NCBI GenBank assembly: GCA_028279895.1
Contig: JANQMY010000235.1
Span: 1 to 32,154, forward strand
Origin: Alphaproteobacteria bacterium
GTDB taxonomy: Bacteria > Pseudomonadota > Alphaproteobacteria > JANQMY01
Length of the DNA stretch: 32,154 nt
Direction of reading: 5' to 3'
Below the pieces are notes generated by a model. It was given only the letters and a program-made list of their open reading frames with translations, did not search any database and was not told the origin of the DNA. Positions 18,390-26,768 of this stretch are shown one piece after another (position 1 is the first letter of the stretch; each line of letters opens with the position of its first letter). The translations under genes and the position numbers were made by a program.

Positions 18390-19768
18390 CGCTGTATCTG
18401 ACCAACACCATGAAGCGAACGAAAGAGCGGTTCGTGCCGGCAGACCCCGATCGTGTGACGATGTATGTCTGCGGACCAACCGTTTACAACTTCGCCCATA
18501 TCGGCAACGCCCGCCCAGCGGTCGTTTTCGATATTCTCTATCGCCTACTAAAGCGGCGCTTCGGGCGGGTTGTCTATGCTCGCAACTTCACGGATGTCGA
18601 CGACAAGATCAACGCCGCCGCGAAGGCGGCCGGCCAGCCGATCACGGTAATCACGGAACGATATATCGAGGCCTACGACGCCGACATGGCCGCGCTCGGC
18701 ATCTTGAAGCCCGACCTTGAGCCACGCGTGACGGGGCACATTCCCGAGATCATCGGCATGGTGGAACGATTGATTGCGCGGGGTCATGCCTATGCGGTCG
18801 ACGGCCATGTTCTGTTTCATGTGCCTTCATTTTCAGCCTACGGAGCACTGTCTGGCCGTAATCGTGATGAGATGGTCGCCGGAGCGCGGGTGGAAGTGGC
18901 CCCCTTCAAGCGAGACCCGGCAGACTTTGTCCTCTGGAAACCCTCGACACCAGACCTGCCGGGTTGGGAGAGCCCCTGGGGCCGTGGTCGACCCGGCTGG
19001 CATATCGAATGTTCAGCCATGATCGAGCAGCGCCTGGGTGCAACGATTGATATCCATGGCGGCGGCCAGGACCTGATCTTTCCACACCATGAGAACGAAA
19101 TCGCCCAAGGCACCTGTGCTCATGACGGACAGCTCTACTGCCGATATTGGGTTCATAACGGCTTCGTCACTGTCGAAGGACGGAAAATGTCGAAATCGCT
19201 CGGCAACGTGCTTCTCGTCCGCGATCTGCTTAGCGCAGCCCCACGAGAGGCCATCCGCTTTGCCCTGCTGAGTGCGCACTATCGCCAGCCACTTGACTGG
19301 AGCGCAGACGGACTCTCTCAGGCAAAGCGCGGCCTTGATCGCCTCTATGGCACGCTGCGCGATCTCGGCGATGCGCCCGATGTTGCCTGTCCGTCCGGCT
19401 TTCTCGACGGGTTCGAAGCGGCCCTTGAGGACGATCTGAACTTCCCCGGCGCAATCGCTAAACTCTTTGAAATAGCGAAGGCAGCGCGCCAAGTGACGAG
19501 CGTTGCGGATCGTGCAGCCCACAAGGCGGCCCTGCGTGACGCCGGCGGATTGTTGGGCCTGTTGCAAGAGGATCCGGCGGCCTGGTTCGGACGGCCCAAA
19601 GGAGACGACGGAGACACGGCAACGATTCAGCGCCTGGTTGACGAACGGCTGGCCGCTCGATCAGCGCGAGACTACGCCAAGGCGGATCAAATCCGCGATG
19701 AACTCGCGTCGCTTGGCGTCGCCGTCGAGGATCGCGCCGAAGGTCCTGTCTGGCGGAGAACAGGCTGA
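18386..19768 (+). CDS. cysS: Cysteinyl-tRNA synthetase (probable second copy)
   Basis: A 460-residue CysRS. The HIGH-type motif is HIGN (38-41) and KMSKS is at 267-271. The zinc ligands known from E. coli are all kept: C29 (YVCGP), C209 (WHIEC), H234 and E238 (PHHENE). It charges tRNA-Cys in the cytoplasm and still looks zinc-dependent. Placement behind zur and a COG0523 gene suggests a zinc-stress copy next to a housekeeping cysS elsewhere (inference, not testable here). It overlaps the GTPase gene by 4 bp and sufE by 1 bp. Confidence 0.93.
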   Translation: MTLYLTNTMKRTKERFVPADPDRVTMYVCGPTVYNFAHIGNARPAVVFDILYRLLKRRFGRVVYARNFTDVDDKINAAAKAAGQPITVITERYIEAYDADMAALGILKPDLEPRVTGHIPEIIGMVERLIARGHAYAVDGHVLFHVPSFSAYGALSGRNRDEMVAGARVEVAPFKRDPADFVLWKPSTPDLPGWESPWGRGRPGWHIECSAMIEQRLGATIDIHGGGQDLIFPHHENEIAQGTCAHDGQLYCRYWVHNGFVTVEGRKMSKSLGNVLLVRDLLSAAPREAIRFALLSAHYRQPLDWSADGLSQAKRGLDRLYGTLRDLGDAPDVACPSGFLDGFEAALEDDLNFPGAIAKLFEIAKAARQVTSVADRAAHKAALRDAGGLLGLLQEDPAAWFGRPKGDDGDTATIQRLVDERLAARSARDYAKADQIRDELASLGVAVEDRAEGPVWRRTG

Positions 19769-20241
19769 TGATCACCAAGCTTGATAACAGCGCTGCGCCG
19801 GCAGAGACCATCACCGAGACCCAGCAGGCCATCGTTGAAGACTTTCAGTACCTGGACGATTGGACCGAGCGTTACCAATACTTGATCCAGATGGGGCGAG
19901 AACTGCCACCTTTTCCCGAAGACCAGCAGGTAGAGGCCAATCGCCTGCATGGTTGCCAGGCCAAGGTTTGGTTCCTCGTGGAGAAACGGCAGGGGCGGCT
20001 GTTCTTCCAAGCGACAAGCGATGCGGCAATCGTCTCCGGCCTCATCGCGCTACTGCTTAAGGTCTATTCGGGACGCACGCCTGATGAGATTCAGACCGCC
20101 ACGCCCGCATTCATCGAAGAGATCGGTCTCGCACAGCATCTCTCGCCGAACCGGACGAATGGTCTCTACAACATGCTCGCGCGCATCCAGGCCGAGGCAG
20201 CAGCTCAGAGTCCAAGCCACCAGGCCAGCGACGTACCATGA
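19768..20241 (+). CDS. sufE: SufE-like cysteine desulfuration protein
   Basis: A 157-residue SufE-family protein that takes persulfide sulfur from a SufS-type desulfurase and passes it to a scaffold. The acceptor cysteine is C63 in HGCQAKVW, matching the family's G-C-Q-S-x-V-W. The C-terminal segment with LSPNRTNGLYNMLARI is also typical. It is embedded between cysS (1-bp overlap) and the scaffold gene (4-bp overlap), so expression is coupled to both. No SufS partner is in the window. Confidence 0.9.
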   Translation: MITKLDNSAAPAETITETQQAIVEDFQYLDDWTERYQYLIQMGRELPPFPEDQQVEANRLHGCQAKVWFLVEKRQGRLFFQATSDAAIVSGLIALLLKVYSGRTPDEIQTATPAFIEEIGLAQHLSPNRTNGLYNMLARIQAEAAAQSPSHQASDVP

Positions 20242-20720
20242 CAAATTTCGACCTCTACAACCGGCAGATATTGCAACTGGCCGCATCGATCCCGCGCATT
20301 GGCCGGTTGGAATCGCCGAATGCCTCCGTGACGGCCCATAGCCGGCTTTGCGGCAGTCGGATCACTATTGATCTCAAACTTACCGACGACTTAGTTACGG
20401 ACTACGCCCACGAGGTCAGGGCCTGTGTGATCGGACAGGCAGTTGCCTCGGTCGTCGCCCAAGTGATTGTCGGCCTGCCGGCGACAAAAATTCACGCAGG
20501 TGCCGCGGCTCTTCGCACCCTCTTGAAGGAGAAGACATTACCGACATCCGCGCCCTGGACCGCACTTGAGCCGTTCCTGCCGGTTGCGGATGTGCGCAGT
20601 CGGCACGGATCGGCGCTGCTGCCCTTCGATGCATTGGAACGCGCTCTGGATGAGATCGGCCGCCACGACAGTGGGCGGCAATCCCTGTCTGTCGCCTTCG
20701 ACCAGGAGGTGCGCGCATGA
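20238..20720 (+). CDS. NifU/IscU-like iron-sulfur scaffold-type protein
   Basis: A 160-residue protein of the alphaproteobacterial NifU-like type often annotated as iron-sulfur cluster assembly scaffold. Cys38 (RLCGSRIT) and Cys63 (VRACVIGQAVAS) match two of the three scaffold cysteines. The third position carries SRHGS rather than a cysteine, which is common in this branch as I recall it and makes classic cluster assembly uncertain. It overlaps sufE by ATGA and the frameshifted yidD by ATGA. This gene, hisI, yidD and thrS are neighbours on many alphaproteobacterial chromosomes, so the block may be a copied housekeeping cluster. Confidence 0.8.
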   Translation: MTNFDLYNRQILQLAASIPRIGRLESPNASVTAHSRLCGSRITIDLKLTDDLVTDYAHEVRACVIGQAVASVVAQVIVGLPATKIHAGAAALRTLLKEKTLPTSAPWTALEPFLPVADVRSRHGSALLPFDALERALDEIGRHDSGRQSLSVAFDQEVRA

Positions 20721-20991
20721 CATGGCTGAGTCTTATGCGCTTTCCATCCTTGCTCCTGATCGGTCTCGTCGAGCCTATCAGTACCCGTTTTCCCCGTTGC
20801 TCGGCCCTTGCTGTCGCTTCTCGACAAACTGCTCGGCCTACGCGTTCGAAGCCCTCCAACGCCACGGAGTTCTCTGGGGCTTTTGGTTCATCGCAAAGCG
20901 GTTGCTCCGTTGTCATCCGTGGGGCGGTGCCAGTGATGATCCGGTCCCAACTGAGCGGCCGTATTTTCTCATTCCAAGGCTTTTCCTATGA
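20717..20991 (+). pseudogene. yidD: yidD with a single-base frameshift
   Basis: YidD is a small membrane-associated factor that helps YidC-dependent insertion. The frame beginning at ATG 20717 gives the expected hydrophobic start (MTWLSLMRFPSLLLIGLV). The conserved core, YPFSPLLGPCCRFSTNCSAY and then RLLRCHPWG, lies in another frame that ends with TGA at 20991. Both ends fit one gene: the first frame overlaps the upstream stop by ATGA and the second overlaps thrS by ATGA. The interval of 275 bases is one short of 92 codons. A 1-base deletion near 20770-20790, a sequencing error or a recoding event would explain it. ATG 20722 in the second frame would give 89 residues without the hydrophobic start. 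Confidence 0.7.
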
Positions 20992-22937
20992 TCACGATCA
21001 CCCTGCCTGACGGCGTCCAAACCTATGATGCACCCGCGCGTGGCGCCGATATCGCTGCCCAGTCGCGAGATGCGACCGCCGACACGGCGCTGGCCATTCG
21101 GGTGGATGGCGTCTTGCGCGACCTTGATGACCTCATCGAACACGATGCACGTGTGGAGATCATCTCCCGCGATCACCCAGAGGCCCTTGAGTTGCTGCGG
21201 CATGACGCGGCACACGTCCTGGCGGAAGCGGTCAAAGAACTCTATCCCGAGACTCAGGTCACGATTGGCCCCACGATTGAGAACGGCTTCTACTACGATT
21301 TCGCGCGTGAAACCTCGTTTACGCCGGAAGACCTTACTCAAATAGAGGAGCGCATGCGGGAGATCGTCTCACGAGACGAGGCGATCGAACGTGAGCTGTG
21401 GCAGCGTGACGAGGCGATCCGCTATTTCGAAGGTAAGGGTGAGCACTACAAGGCCGAGATCATTGCCGACATACCGGCAACTGAGACGTTGAGCGTCTAT
21501 CGCCAAGGCGCGTTTCGCGACCTCTGCCGCGGTCCACACCTTCCGTCTACCGGCAAGCTCGGTACCGCCTTCAAGCTTCTGAAAGTAGCCGGCGCTTACT
21601 GGCGCGGCGATCACCGCAACCCGATGTTGCAACGTATCTATGGCACCGCGTGGCGCGACCAGTCAGAGCTCGACGCGTATCTTCATCAGCTTGAAGAAGC
21701 CGAGAAGCGCGATCACCGAAAGCTCGGCCGCGAGATGGACTTGTTTCATTTCCAAGAGGAGGCGCCGGGCGCCGTCTTCTGGCACCCTAAGGGCTGGACT
21801 CTGTTCCAAACCCTCATCGACTATATGCGCCAGCGTCAGACCACAGCCGGCTACGTCGAGATCAACACCCCAGACATCATGGAGCGCAGCCTGTGGGAAC
21901 AGTCGGGCCATTGGGACAAGTTCGGCGACAACATGTTCACGACGGAAACGAAAGAGGAAAGTGTCTTAGCACTGAAGCCGATGAACTGCCCCGGCGGGAT
22001 CCAGGTCTATAAGCAAGGAATCAAAAGCTACCGCGATCTCCCCCTGCGCATTGCCGAGTTCGGCAAGGTCCACCGGTTCGAGCCATCAGGCGCCCTGCAC
22101 GGTCTTATGCGCTTGCGTGGCTTTACTCAGGATGACGCTCACATCTTTTGCGCGGAAGAGCAGATCACCCAGGAATGCCGAATCGTTTGCCAACTCATCT
22201 TGAACATCTACCGTGATTTCGGTTTCGACGACGTGCGGATAAAGTTCTCTGATCGACCTGAGAAGCGCATTGGCTCGGATGCAATCTGGGACAAGTCGGA
22301 GGCAGCCCTGAAGGCGGCGGTCGAGGCAACCGGACTTGCCTACACGACCAATCCTGGCGAGGGCGCATTCTATGGGCCGAAGCTGGAGTTCGTATTGCGA
22401 GACGCCATCGGCCGCGACTGGCAGTGCGGCACGTTGCAGGTCGACCTCAATCTGCCCGAGCGGCTTGGCGCCTTCTATGTCGGCGCCGACGGCGAAAAGC
22501 ACCACCCCGTCATGCTACACCGGGCTCTGTTCGGTTCGCTTGAGCGGTTTACCGGCATTCTGCTGGAGCATTATGCAGGCAAGCTTCCGCTTTGGCTGGC
22601 ACCGGTACAGGCCATCGTCGCGACGATCACCTCCGTCGGCGATTCCTACGCCAACGAGGTGGCCGCCCAACTCACGTCTCATGGCCTCCGGGTGGAGACC
22701 GATCTGAGGAACGAGAAGATCGGGTACAAGATCCGTGAACACAGCCTGGCGAAAGTACCGGTGCTACTGGTCGTGGGCAAACGCGAGGCGAAAGAAGGCA
22801 CCGTGGCGTTGCGCCGTATCGGCAGCAAAGACAACGAAACCCTTACGCTACACGAGGCCATGGTTCGGCTCGAAACCGAGGCGCTTCGCAGCACACGTTC
22901 TCCCACAAGCCGTCCGGTAGACGCCGTTCTCGGGTAG
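20988..22937 (+). CDS. thrS: Threonyl-tRNA synthetase (probable second copy)
   Basis: A 649-residue full-length ThrRS: TGS domain (1-60), editing domain with H72/H76 and C180/H184, class II catalytic core, and anticodon-binding domain. The catalytic zinc ligands at E. coli positions are all present: C334 (MNCPGG), H385 (DDAHIF) and H511 (VMLHRA). It charges tRNA-Thr and still needs zinc for threonine recognition. It is the last gene of the zur-COG0523-cysS-sufE-scaffold-yidD run and starts within the upstream stop (ATGA). It converges on the MDR dehydrogenase with a 22-bp gap. A duplicate status is inferred from context. Confidence 0.94.
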   Translation: MITITLPDGVQTYDAPARGADIAAQSRDATADTALAIRVDGVLRDLDDLIEHDARVEIISRDHPEALELLRHDAAHVLAEAVKELYPETQVTIGPTIENGFYYDFARETSFTPEDLTQIEERMREIVSRDEAIERELWQRDEAIRYFEGKGEHYKAEIIADIPATETLSVYRQGAFRDLCRGPHLPSTGKLGTAFKLLKVAGAYWRGDHRNPMLQRIYGTAWRDQSELDAYLHQLEEAEKRDHRKLGREMDLFHFQEEAPGAVFWHPKGWTLFQTLIDYMRQRQTTAGYVEINTPDIMERSLWEQSGHWDKFGDNMFTTETKEESVLALKPMNCPGGIQVYKQGIKSYRDLPLRIAEFGKVHRFEPSGALHGLMRLRGFTQDDAHIFCAEEQITQECRIVCQLILNIYRDFGFDDVRIKFSDRPEKRIGSDAIWDKSEAALKAAVEATGLAYTTNPGEGAFYGPKLEFVLRDAIGRDWQCGTLQVDLNLPERLGAFYVGADGEKHHPVMLHRALFGSLERFTGILLEHYAGKLPLWLAPVQAIVATITSVGDSYANEVAAQLTSHGLRVETDLRNEKIGYKIREHSLAKVPVLLVVGKREAKEGTVALRRIGSKDNETLTLHEAMVRLETEALRSTRSPTSRPVDAVLG

Positions 22938-22959
22938 CGCAAGTAAAAGCTGGCCTGGA

Positions 22960-23937
22960 TCAACGCATCAAGTCGATGATGACCTTGCACTGATCGGTCG
23001 GCGATCTGAGCGCTTCAAAGACTTCCGGCAGTTCGTCGAGCGATACAATGTTGGTGATCATGGGAGTGCCGTCGATGCGTCCATCGATCATCATCTGCAT
23101 GGTGAAGTCCCAGTCCTCTTTGTCGTAGGCCAACGCCCACTGGATCCTGAGTTCTTTCGTAAAGGCGACGAGCGGCATAATGGTGTCCGGGTGGTCACAT
23201 AGACCGATACCCATAATGAGGCCACGGTTCGGGGCGCGCTCGATACATTGCTGGAAAATGCCAGGAGCCCCCACGCATTCGAACTGTATGTCGGGTTCGC
23301 CATCGGTGATTTTCGAAAACTGGGCCTGCACGTCCCCGGTGGGATCAACAATGTCGTTAAAGCCCATGGTTTTGGCCATATCGATGCGGGCGGGTGACAT
23401 CTCGCTGATCACGATATTCCGAGCACCGAAGAAACGGCACCATATGGCACAGGCCAGCCCAATCGGACCGGCGCCGATGATGAGTATGTTTTTCTCGCTG
23501 ACACCCTCTGCCATCTTGACGGAATGCAGCCCAATCGCAAGGGGTTCCACAAGCGCGGCGTGCTGGTTATTTAATTCCGACGGGATCCGCACCACACTGG
23601 CGGGATCGACCTTGACGAATTCTGCGTAGGCCCCCGTCACCTCCCCCAGACCGATGGTCTGGCCCTTAATGAACGGCAGCGACGTCACCCGGTCACCGAC
23701 CGAGAACGCGCCGCCCGTCAGCGCATCCCCCAACTCGACGATGTCGCCCGAGAACTCATGTCCGAAAACGGTGTTCGGGGGCGCCATAAACGGGCCCTCT
23801 CTCGACGCATGGATGTCCGTGCCACAGATGCCACAGTGCGACACACGGACCAGTATTTCGTCGGCGGCGATCTCCGGTTTATCAATATCCTGGATGGACA
23901 GGGGGGCACCGGGCCCCGTAAATACCGCAGCTCGCAT
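22960..23937 (-). CDS. Zinc-dependent MDR alcohol dehydrogenase lacking the structural zinc loop
   Basis: A 325-residue medium-chain dehydrogenase/reductase. Catalytic-zinc residues are Cys35 (HCGICGTD), H60-E61 (FGHEF) and E131 (VEPLA). NAD(P) binds at IIGAGPIGLA. The four-cysteine structural zinc lobe of classical ADHs is absent: residues 81-103 go from GDRVTSLPF directly to GEVTGAYAEF. So the enzyme should need one zinc per subunit rather than two. Substrate is an alcohol or polyol, unspecified. AAGGAG precedes ATG 23937. It lies 93 bp behind the COG0523 gene at 24031, possibly in the same transcript. Confidence 0.88.
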   Translation of the reverse strand: MRAAVFTGPGAPLSIQDIDKPEIAADEILVRVSHCGICGTDIHASREGPFMAPPNTVFGHEFSGDIVELGDALTGGAFSVGDRVTSLPFIKGQTIGLGEVTGAYAEFVKVDPASVVRIPSELNNQHAALVEPLAIGLHSVKMAEGVSEKNILIIGAGPIGLACAIWCRFFGARNIVISEMSPARIDMAKTMGFNDIVDPTGDVQAQFSKITDGEPDIQFECVGAPGIFQQCIERAPNRGLIMGIGLCDHPDTIMPLVAFTKELRIQWALAYDKEDWDFTMQMMIDGRIDGTPMITNIVSLDELPEVFEALRSPTDQCKVIIDLMR

Positions 23938-24030
23938 TCGTCTTCTCCTTAAGTAAACTCACGCGACCGTACTGCGTCCACCTGGCTGATGCCAGCTGAA
24001 TCGAGGCGCTGAGGGCCTCTTTCGGGCCGA

Positions 24031-25122
24031 TTAAGACCACCATTCACTCTTTGCTGATCCGAACCAGGCTTTGAAGAAATCATCCAGAGTTTTGCGTTCA
24101 ATACGGTGTGTAATGAAAACGAGGCGTGTTCTCTCGTCCGCATCCGGCCAGGCATCCAGCCAGACCGGTTCGTGGAACACGTGCTGGACGCCGTGGATCA
24201 CAAGTGGTCTTCCTGGACGGTCGGCGGTGTTTACGATTCCCTTGAGCCGAAGAAGGTTCGCACCCTGACTGAGTGTCAGCGCTTCGAGCGCGCTGCTCAA
24301 GGTCTCGAACTGTACCGGCTCGTCGAATGTCAGCGTGAACGACCGGATATCGGGGCCATGTCGCGTTACGTCGTGCAGGTCTTGCTCGTGGTGGTGATGT
24401 GCGTGATCGTGATGGTCATGGTGATGATGCTCGCCGTCGTCCATTTCCGCCTCGGCATTCAACCACTTGCGAACATTCATGGTCTTGGTTTGTGGATTGT
24501 AAAGTGAGGTGTCGAACAGACGATTGAGATCAAAAGACGGGTCATGACGGTCCAGGATTGGCGCACCTGGATTGAGAGCACGAAGTTTGGCTTTCAAAGC
24601 GTCCACATCCTTGCGCGAAAACGGATCGCTAGCCAGGTCCGTCTTCGTTACGACCAAGCGATCGGCGACGGCGGCCTGCTTCTGGCATTCTGGATGGGTA
24701 TCCAAAGTAGCCTCACCGTTAACCGCGTCGATGGTGGTCACGATGCCGCCCAGCATGTAACGACGGTCCAGCCTCGGATCGCTCATCAAGGTATGGATGA
24801 CAGGGGCTGGATCCGCGAGCCCGGTGGACTCCACCACCAAACGCGTGAACGAAGGGATCTCCCCTTGGTCCTGTCGCGTATAAAGCATGAGCAGGGTCTG
24901 CCGGATATCGCCCCGGATCGTGCAGCAAAGACAACCGGATGTCATCTCAATGACCTGGTCTTCGGCGTGTTCGATCAGGAACCCGTCCAACCCAACCTCA
25001 CCAAATTCGTTGACGACAACTGCGGTATCGCTAAACCGTGGATCGCGAAGAATTTGTGTCAGGAGCGTGGATTTTCCGCTTCCTAGAAATCCGGTAAGCA
25101 GAGTGACAGGAATGCGCGCCAT
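24031..25122 (-). CDS. COG0523 GTPase with very His-rich linker
   Basis: A 363-residue G3E GTPase. Walker [10 protein letters not shown] is at 11-19, C-x-C-C at 64-67 and VTKTD is the guanine-recognition motif. The linker at 232-255 is almost pure His/Asp (for example HHHHDHHDHAHHHH), the strongest metal-binding tract in the window. A role as zinc or other divalent-metal chaperone or store is likely. It starts 4 bp after the Fe-ADH stop, so the two are translationally coupled, and precedes the MDR dehydrogenase. This suggests dedicated metal supply to these dehydrogenases (inference). TonB-receptor-like or Zur-like sites are not seen before this operon. Confidence 0.9.
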   Translation of the reverse strand: MARIPVTLLTGFLGSGKSTLLTQILRDPRFSDTAVVVNEFGEVGLDGFLIEHAEDQVIEMTSGCLCCTIRGDIRQTLLMLYTRQDQGEIPSFTRLVVESTGLADPAPVIHTLMSDPRLDRRYMLGGIVTTIDAVNGEATLDTHPECQKQAAVADRLVVTKTDLASDPFSRKDVDALKAKLRALNPGAPILDRHDPSFDLNRLFDTSLYNPQTKTMNVRKWLNAEAEMDDGEHHHHDHHDHAHHHHEQDLHDVTRHGPDIRSFTLTFDEPVQFETLSSALEALTLSQGANLLRLKGIVNTADRPGRPLVIHGVQHVFHEPVWLDAWPDADERTRLVFITHRIERKTLDDFFKAWFGSAKSEWWS

Positions 25123-25126
25123 TCAC

Positions 25127-26314
25127 CTACATCGCGATCTCGTACAACGCTCGCACGTCTTCGCGGCTCGGGTAGCGCGGCGTATTCAAAATGATCATGT
25201 CGCGAAGCGCATCGGTTGTCAGTGCGGCGATATCCCCGGATTTGGCGCCAAGATCACTCAAGCTGCGGTTCGTTCCGACGGTAGCGGACAGTTTCTCTAC
25301 AGCTTCGATCGCCGCACTCGCATCGTGGGCCACACCGAGGGCAAGTCCAACGTCAGCATACCGACCTGCAACGGTTTCCTGATTAAACCGCATCACGTGG
25401 GGGAGCATGGTCGCAAGCGTCTGCCCATGGGCCACGCCGTACGTACCGGAGACAGGGTGACCCGTGGCATGGACAAGCCCCAGCAGCGGCCCCGACGAAA
25501 ACGCACGTCCCGCGAGGTGGGACGCAATCAGCATCGACGTTCGGGCCTCGACGTTGCTGCCCTCGGCCACCGCCTGGGGCAACCACTGGCCGGTGAGACG
25601 GATGGCTTGGAGTGCGAGGCCGTCGGCATAGGGATTAGATTGCGTGGAGGTGTAGCACTCGATGGCGTGGGTCAACACATCCATCCCGCAGGCGGCCGTC
25701 GCGCCTGACGGCAGACCCACAGTCAGCATCGGGTCCAGGACCACGGCGCGAGGCTTAACCTCCGGGTTGCCGAAGGTTAGCTTACGGTGGTCCGCGCTTT
25801 GGGTGATCAGCCCACCGCCATTGGTCTCGGACGCCGTGCCGGCGGTCGTGGGCACCGCAATTGTCGGCACGCAGGGCGCGCTCACCTGCGCCGCTGGCGC
25901 AATGGTGTTGAAGTCGATCTTGTCTGCATCGTCGAGGTCCGGCGAGAACGCCAGCGATAGATCATCAACCCCGGAAGGCGCGGCCATGGCGATGTACTTG
26001 CCGCAGTCCATCACCGATCCGCCGCCGACGAGCACCATCACAGTCCCCTCAATGCCGAACTGCCGCAGCGCGCCCACACCGGCGGAAACATTCGCATCTG
26101 TTGGATTCGGGTCGACATCGACAAATGTCGTAAACTCGATGCCATCGCTGGTAAGCGCATCGGTCACGCTGTTGAGGACGCCCGCTGAGCGCACGCCCGG
26201 ATCGCTTACGACGAACGCGCGGTTGCCGTGCGCGCGCACGTGCTGAGCGGCCTCGGCGACACTGCCCGCGCCGACGGTGGTTGTGCCCATGGGTTCAAGG
26301 GTAAAGTTGGTCAT
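25127..26314 (-). CDS. Iron-type (group III) alcohol dehydrogenase
   Basis: A 395-residue group III alcohol dehydrogenase. The NAD(P)-binding GGGS is at 97-100. Metal ligands corresponding to E. coli FucO D196, H200, H263 and H277 are D212 and H216 (GMDVLTHAIE), H282 and H296 (LVHATGHP, GVAHG). Fe2+ is the usual metal, so this enzyme can replace zinc ADHs. The substrate is unknown; neighbouring CYP153 suggests primary alcohols or hydroxy acids (inference). ATG 26314 has GGAGGAG ten bases upstream. First gene of the unit with the COG0523 GTPase and possibly the MDR enzyme. Confidence 0.9.
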   Translation of the reverse strand: MTNFTLEPMGTTTVGAGSVAEAAQHVRAHGNRAFVVSDPGVRSAGVLNSVTDALTSDGIEFTTFVDVDPNPTDANVSAGVGALRQFGIEGTVMVLVGGGSVMDCGKYIAMAAPSGVDDLSLAFSPDLDDADKIDFNTIAPAAQVSAPCVPTIAVPTTAGTASETNGGGLITQSADHRKLTFGNPEVKPRAVVLDPMLTVGLPSGATAACGMDVLTHAIECYTSTQSNPYADGLALQAIRLTGQWLPQAVAEGSNVEARTSMLIASHLAGRAFSSGPLLGLVHATGHPVSGTYGVAHGQTLATMLPHVMRFNQETVAGRYADVGLALGVAHDASAAIEAVEKLSATVGTNRSLSDLGAKSGDIAALTTDALRDMIILNTPRYPSREDVRALYEIAM

Positions 26315-26526
26315 CTAGGGGGTCTCCTCCACTGTGGCCGATCGCGCCTGTTGAATGCGGCACTTGACCATGGCTGTTTGCAATTACCTTATCAGCCTTT
26401 CCAGAAATTACAGGAACGATTATTGGCAAACCGGAATCGGAAAGTCCGTTGCTCTCCCATTAAAGAGCCATTGAACTTCCATCCAGCCAACGTCTCTTTT
26501 GGGCCGAAAAGCACTGACGGCACAGG

Positions 26527-26709
26527 CTAATCCTCGAATCCCAAAAACGTTGCCGCGTCGTCCACAGCCTTTCGGTGGAACACCCCCGCATTGGCGGGGA
26601 AGCTGTCATCGGGAAAGCCCGTGGCCACGCAAATCATGATCACCCGATCCTCCGGGATCTGAGCATGTTCGCGCACCACCACGTAAAAGTTCCATCGCTG
26701 AGTGTTCAT
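26527..26709 (-). pseudogene. Nitroreductase relic with 126-codon internal deletion
   Basis: A 60-codon frame joins NTQRWNFYVV to VREHAQIPEDRVIMICVATG and runs to LGFED and a stop. These are residues 41-50 and 177-225 of the nitroreductase at 7185-7862, with residues 51-176 missing (378 bp, in frame). The deletion endpoints in the intact gene lie in two CCACC copies (7334-7338 and 7712-7716), which fits recombination between short repeats. The first 40 codons are gone too, replaced by a zur fragment on the opposite strand. FMN-binding residues are mostly lost, so function is unlikely. Confidence 0.8.
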
Positions 26710-26712
26710 CGA

Positions 26713-26763
26713 CAGGTCGTAGAATTTTCCAGCTATTGTGCACCATGTCAGCTAATGGCATGA
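26713..26763 (+). pseudogene. zur: 3'-terminal relic of a zur gene
   Basis: Seventeen codons read QVVEFSSYCAPCQLMA and stop. They match the end of zur copy 1 (RVVEFSGYCAPCQ, residues 144-156) with several silent differences at DNA level, including the shared run TTTTCC-[A/G]-GCTATTGTGC. The rest of the gene is missing: a nitroreductase relic begins 3 bp away on the other strand. The similarity is to copy 1 rather than copy 2 ([11 protein letters not shown]). It marks a lost or displaced third zur gene. Confidence 0.75.
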
Positions 26764-26768
26764 CGGTT

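Noticed and set aside
20740..20815. Programmed -1 frameshift signal in yidD
   Set aside because: The TTTTCCCC run does not fit a standard X-XXY-YYZ slippery heptamer in the required frame and it lies after the point where the YidD core begins, so a plain 1-base deletion is more likely.
24000..24025. Two small hairpins after the COG0523 gene as a terminator
   Set aside because: Stems are only five bases and no T-run follows; read-through into the MDR gene seems as likely.
26315..26526. Zur-like site before the first Fe-ADH unit
   Set aside because: I searched for TTATAAC/GTTATA dyads in this gap and found none; the same holds for 27840-28086 before the fourth COG0523 gene.
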